Source: Microbacteriaceae bacterium (GTDB lineage Bacteria; Actinomycetota; Actinomycetes; Actinomycetales; Microbacteriaceae). Taken from it: 37,455 nt of DNA. The position numbers and the translations under genes are program-made. Shown piece after piece: positions 35,311 through 37,455 of this stretch (the stretch's first letter is position 1; every line of letters starts with the position of its first letter). The DNA lies in assembly GCA_024642605.1 (NCBI GenBank), contig JAHEAT010000001.1:20273-57727 (forward strand), written 5' to 3'. Below the pieces are notes generated by a model. The model had not been told where the DNA came from, made no database searches, and saw nothing but the letters and a program-made list of their open reading frames with translations.

Positions 35311-36354
35311 TTACTCGGTCTCTGCCGTGTTTTCTGCTTCTGCAACCATTGCCTCAGTAGACATCAAATTACGCAACTGCGACAAGAACTCTTCAATCTC
35401 AATGCGCTCCGCACGCATCTTCGACAAGCGCTCCTCGGAATCCTTAATGGCGTTGTTGGCCAAACCCTCGGCCTTGCGCGTCAAATCTTCGGCTCGACGA
35501 CGAGTGAGGTTGAGCAAGCTAGTTGCCTTGCGCTGCGCCTCTTCAGCGCTATTCAGGGCATTTTGGTTAGCTTCACGTGAAATGCGTTCAGCCTCAGCCA
35601 CCAACTCGGCAGCGTTGGCAGCCGACGCGGCGAAGTTAGCATTGGCTTCATCAGTAATCTGTTGAGCCTGGGCGACCGCGTTCTGATACATGTGCAGAGC
35701 TTCCTGCTCTGAATCGTCGCGCTTAGTTTTTAGCTCGGCCTCAAGCTCCACGCGGGCTTGCGCTGTGCGCTGCGCTAGCTCGGTTGCGATTGCTCGCGCT
35801 TCTTCGGTTTCGCGGTGAACCGACGCGCGAAGTTCGGCAGCGTAACGTTCACCCTCCGACTTGATGGCAGCGGCTTCACGCTGAGCAGTGCCAACCTTTT
35901 CGGCAGCCTCAACTTCTTTGGCTTTGGTCGCCTGCACCTTCTCGGCAATCAGTCGTTCAGCCTCAACCTTGGCTTCGTTAAGCTTGGCGTCGGCTTCGGC
36001 AAGAATAACCTCGGCTCGTTGCTGCGCTTTGCGAAGCAACTGCTCGCTTTCAGCTTTAGCGGTGTCTCGAATGCGAATGGCGTCTTGGCCGGCATCGGAG
36101 ACAAGTTTTTTGGCCTGCTCTTCGGCTAGGCGAAGTGTTTGTTCAAACTGTGCACCGAGTTCGGCATAACCTGGTGCGCTGTCTTTCTTTTTGCGCAGTG
36201 CAGTCACTTCTGAGCGCAGCTGGTCGAGTTCGTTCGATGCGTTGAAGTTATATTCGCGAACGTGCTCAAGCTCGGCTCGCAGCTCTTCGATAACGCGGTC
36301 TACTTGATCTTTCTTGTAGCCGCGCATTTCGGTTGAGAATTCTTCAATGTCCAT
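35311..36354 (-). CDS. DivIVA-like coiled-coil protein, second copy
   Basis: A 347-residue protein rich in Ala, Glu and Arg. Residues 1-20 include FSTEMRGYKKDQVDRVIEEL, the DivIVA-type membrane-binding motif, and the rest is a long predicted coiled coil. It resembles the 20653-21753 protein in order and composition, so the two are probably paralogs. The ATG at 36354 is preceded by AAGGA and is preferred over the upstream ATG at 36402. It is a likely polar or septal scaffold; a specific partner cannot be named. It faces ligA and diverges from gatC. Confidence 0.82.
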   Translation of the reverse strand: MDIEEFSTEMRGYKKDQVDRVIEELRAELEHVREYNFNASNELDQLRSEVTALRKKKDSAPGYAELGAQFEQTLRLAEEQAKKLVSDAGQDAIRIRDTAKAESEQLLRKAQQRAEVILAEADAKLNEAKVEAERLIAEKVQATKAKEVEAAEKVGTAQREAAAIKSEGERYAAELRASVHRETEEARAIATELAQRTAQARVELEAELKTKRDDSEQEALHMYQNAVAQAQQITDEANANFAASAANAAELVAEAERISREANQNALNSAEEAQRKATSLLNLTRRRAEDLTRKAEGLANNAIKDSEERLSKMRAERIEIEEFLSQLRNLMSTEAMVAEAENTAETE

Positions 36355-36504
36355 GATTTTCCTTGCATCGCTTGAAGATGACCACACAAAGTGAAGTCGC
36401 AAACTTCCAAGGCTTCATTCTAACCCCGAAAGAGTCAGGCTCTCAGGGCGAATATCGTTGGGTAGACTTGACCCAAACCCCAACCGCTGAGCGGAAAGAC
36501 ATCT
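36355..36504. promoter_or_regulatory. Divergent region with promoters for the coiled-coil gene and gatC
   Basis: On the minus strand TAGAAT (36422 to 36417) is a good -10, about 60 nt before the coiled-coil start. On the plus strand TAGACT (36463-36468) is a -10 for gatC with a leader of about 30 nt. GGAAAG (36493-36498) is a weak ribosome site. Confidence 0.5.
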
Positions 36505-36801
36505 ATGTCAGAACTGACTCCAGACCTAGTGCGTCACCTCGCGAGCCTCGCTCGAATTCAGGTAACCGACGCAGAGGTCGAAACCCTCACCGAACAGCTT
36601 GCCGTAATCGTCGACGCTGTCGCCACTATCAATAAGGCAGTCGACGCTAGCGTGCCTGCCACCAGCCACCCGATTGCGATGTCAAATGTGTTTCGCGAAG
36701 ACATTGTTGAACCTTCACTAAGCCAGCAGTCAGCTCTCTCCGGTGCCGCAGACTCAGATCAGGGCCGCTTTCGTGTAGCCGCCATCTTGGATGAGGAGTA
36801 A
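36505..36801 (+). CDS. gatC: Aspartyl/glutamyl-tRNA amidotransferase subunit C
   Basis: GatC holds GatA and GatB together in the GatCAB complex, which converts Glu-tRNA(Gln) to Gln-tRNA(Gln) and, in some bacteria, Asp-tRNA(Asn) likewise. The 98-residue protein begins [17 protein letters not shown] and carries the conserved [12 protein letters not shown] helix and [10 protein letters not shown]. It has the usual size. ATG 36505 follows a short leader. gatA starts 4 nt downstream. Presence of the genes implies an indirect route for at least one of the two amide tRNAs. Confidence 0.95.
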   Translation: MSELTPDLVRHLASLARIQVTDAEVETLTEQLAVIVDAVATINKAVDASVPATSHPIAMSNVFREDIVEPSLSQQSALSGAADSDQGRFRVAAILDEE

Positions 36802-36805
36802 ACGC

Positions 36806-37455
36806 ATGTCAGAACTCATCAAGCACAACGCCTCTGAACTGGTCGAAATGCTCGCGAGCAAGCAGGTGTCTTCGGTAGAAGTCACCCAGGCCCACCTCGA
36901 CCGCATTGCCGAAGTAAACCCAACCATCAACTCGTTCTTGCACGTAACCGGCGAAGAGGCACTTAAAGTTGCATCAAATGTAGACAAGCGCCGTGCCGCC
37001 GGCGAACAACTTCCGCTGCTTGCTGGCCTACCGATTGCCGTAAAAGACAACCTCACCACCACCGATGCGCCAACGACCGCAGGTTCAAAGATTCTAGAAG
37101 GCTGGATTCCTCAGTACGACGCAACCGTGGTTAAGTTGCTCCGCGCTCAGAGAATGCCAATTCTGGGTAAAACCAACCTCGACGAATTTGCCATGGGTTC
37201 GTCAACCGAATTCTCGGCTTACGGACCAAGCCGCAACCCATGGGACATCGAGCGCATCCCAGGTGGCTCAGGCGGTGGCTCATCATCGGCTGTTGCATCG
37301 TTCAGCGCCCCGCTCGCCATCGGTAGCGACACCGGCGGTTCCATTCGTTTTCCGGCTGCGGTTACCGGCACCGTGGGTACCAAGCCAACCTACGGTGCGG
37401 TTTCGCGCTACGGCCTGATTGCCTTAGCGTCATCGCTAGACCAAATTGGCCCAGT
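36806..37455 (+). CDS. gatA: Aspartyl/glutamyl-tRNA amidotransferase subunit A (partial)
   Basis: The GatA amidase releases ammonia from glutamine for GatB. 216 residues are visible and the gene runs off the window. The Ser-cis-Ser-Lys triad is intact: Lys80 (IAVKDNL), cis-Ser155 ([10 protein letters not shown]) and nucleophile Ser179 (GSDTGGSIR). The residue after Arg181 is Phe182, whereas the signature usually reads SIRQPA. GAGGAG (36793-36798) lies before the ATG. Function is not in doubt; the Phe is unusual. Confidence 0.95.
   Translation, partial: MSELIKHNASELVEMLASKQVSSVEVTQAHLDRIAEVNPTINSFLHVTGEEALKVASNVDKRRAAGEQLPLLAGLPIAVKDNLTTTDAPTTAGSKILEGWIPQYDATVVKLLRAQRMPILGKTNLDEFAMGSSTEFSAYGPSRNPWDIERIPGGSGGGSSSAVASFSAPLAIGSDTGGSIRFPAAVTGTVGTKPTYGAVSRYGLIALASSLDQIGP

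Overview
The window looks like a core-chromosome segment of a streamlined actinobacterium, most likely Microbacteriaceae (the small-genome freshwater 'Luna' type is my guess from gene content and moderate GC; this is inference, not a database result). The actinobacterial signs are the DUF2469 gene behind rnhB, the GlgE maltosyltransferase, DivIVA-repeat proteins, alanine/glutamate-rich tails on ribosomal proteins, frequent GTG starts and TANNCT-type -10 elements.

Layout. 1-2915: the end of smc, then the SRP receptor ftsY and SRP GTPase ffh. 2938-11618: a translation, secretion and DNA-maintenance block, rpsP-khpA-rimM-trmD-rplS-lepB-rnhB-DUF2469-yraN-comM-dprA-xerC. 11615-12256 (minus): a small M23-like peptidase. 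12337-17103: rpsB-tsf, a strong terminator, then pyrH-frr-cdsA and a DivIVA-repeat protein. 17033-19590: a more accessory envelope stretch with a secreted HNH nuclease, a transglycosylase-like protein, a small zinc-binding protein and an alpha/beta hydrolase. 19587-21753 (minus): a coiled-coil protein and an AI-2E/PerM family transporter. 21827-24426: a membrane protein with an internal lipobox, coupled to a thioredoxin-fold protein lacking its active-site cysteines. 24427-30754 (minus): glgX-glgE-glgB for alpha-glucan metabolism. 30852-35306: cysteine desulfurase-mnmA-ligA. 35311-36354 (minus): a second DivIVA-type coiled-coil protein. 36505 to the end: gatC and the start of gatA.

How the genes work together. 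SRP (Ffh/FtsY) and LepB handle export. RpsP, RplS, RpsB, Tsf, Frr, RimM, TrmD, KhpA, MnmA with its sulfur donor, and GatCA serve translation and tRNA quality. RnhB, XerC, DprA, ComM, YraN and LigA serve DNA maintenance. GlgE/GlgB/GlgX build and trim alpha-glucan.

The most distinctive signals are regulatory. At three gene junctions the upstream stop codon forms the first three bases of a TANNCT -10 element placed exactly 6 nt before the next start codon, with no Shine-Dalgarno; this predicts leaderless transcripts that begin on the start codon. All four convergent junctions have spacings between -4 and +4 nt and no visible terminator. rpsP and rplS share a near-identical promoter and 5' end, and rpsB has a multi-hairpin leader. 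Protein oddities are a membrane protein with a mid-sequence lipobox, a four-repeat DivIVA-motif protein, a Glu in place of the TrmD catalytic Asp, and a substituted residue in the GatA amidase signature. I see no CRISPR, insertion sequence, prophage, tRNA or rRNA here, and no obvious defence system.
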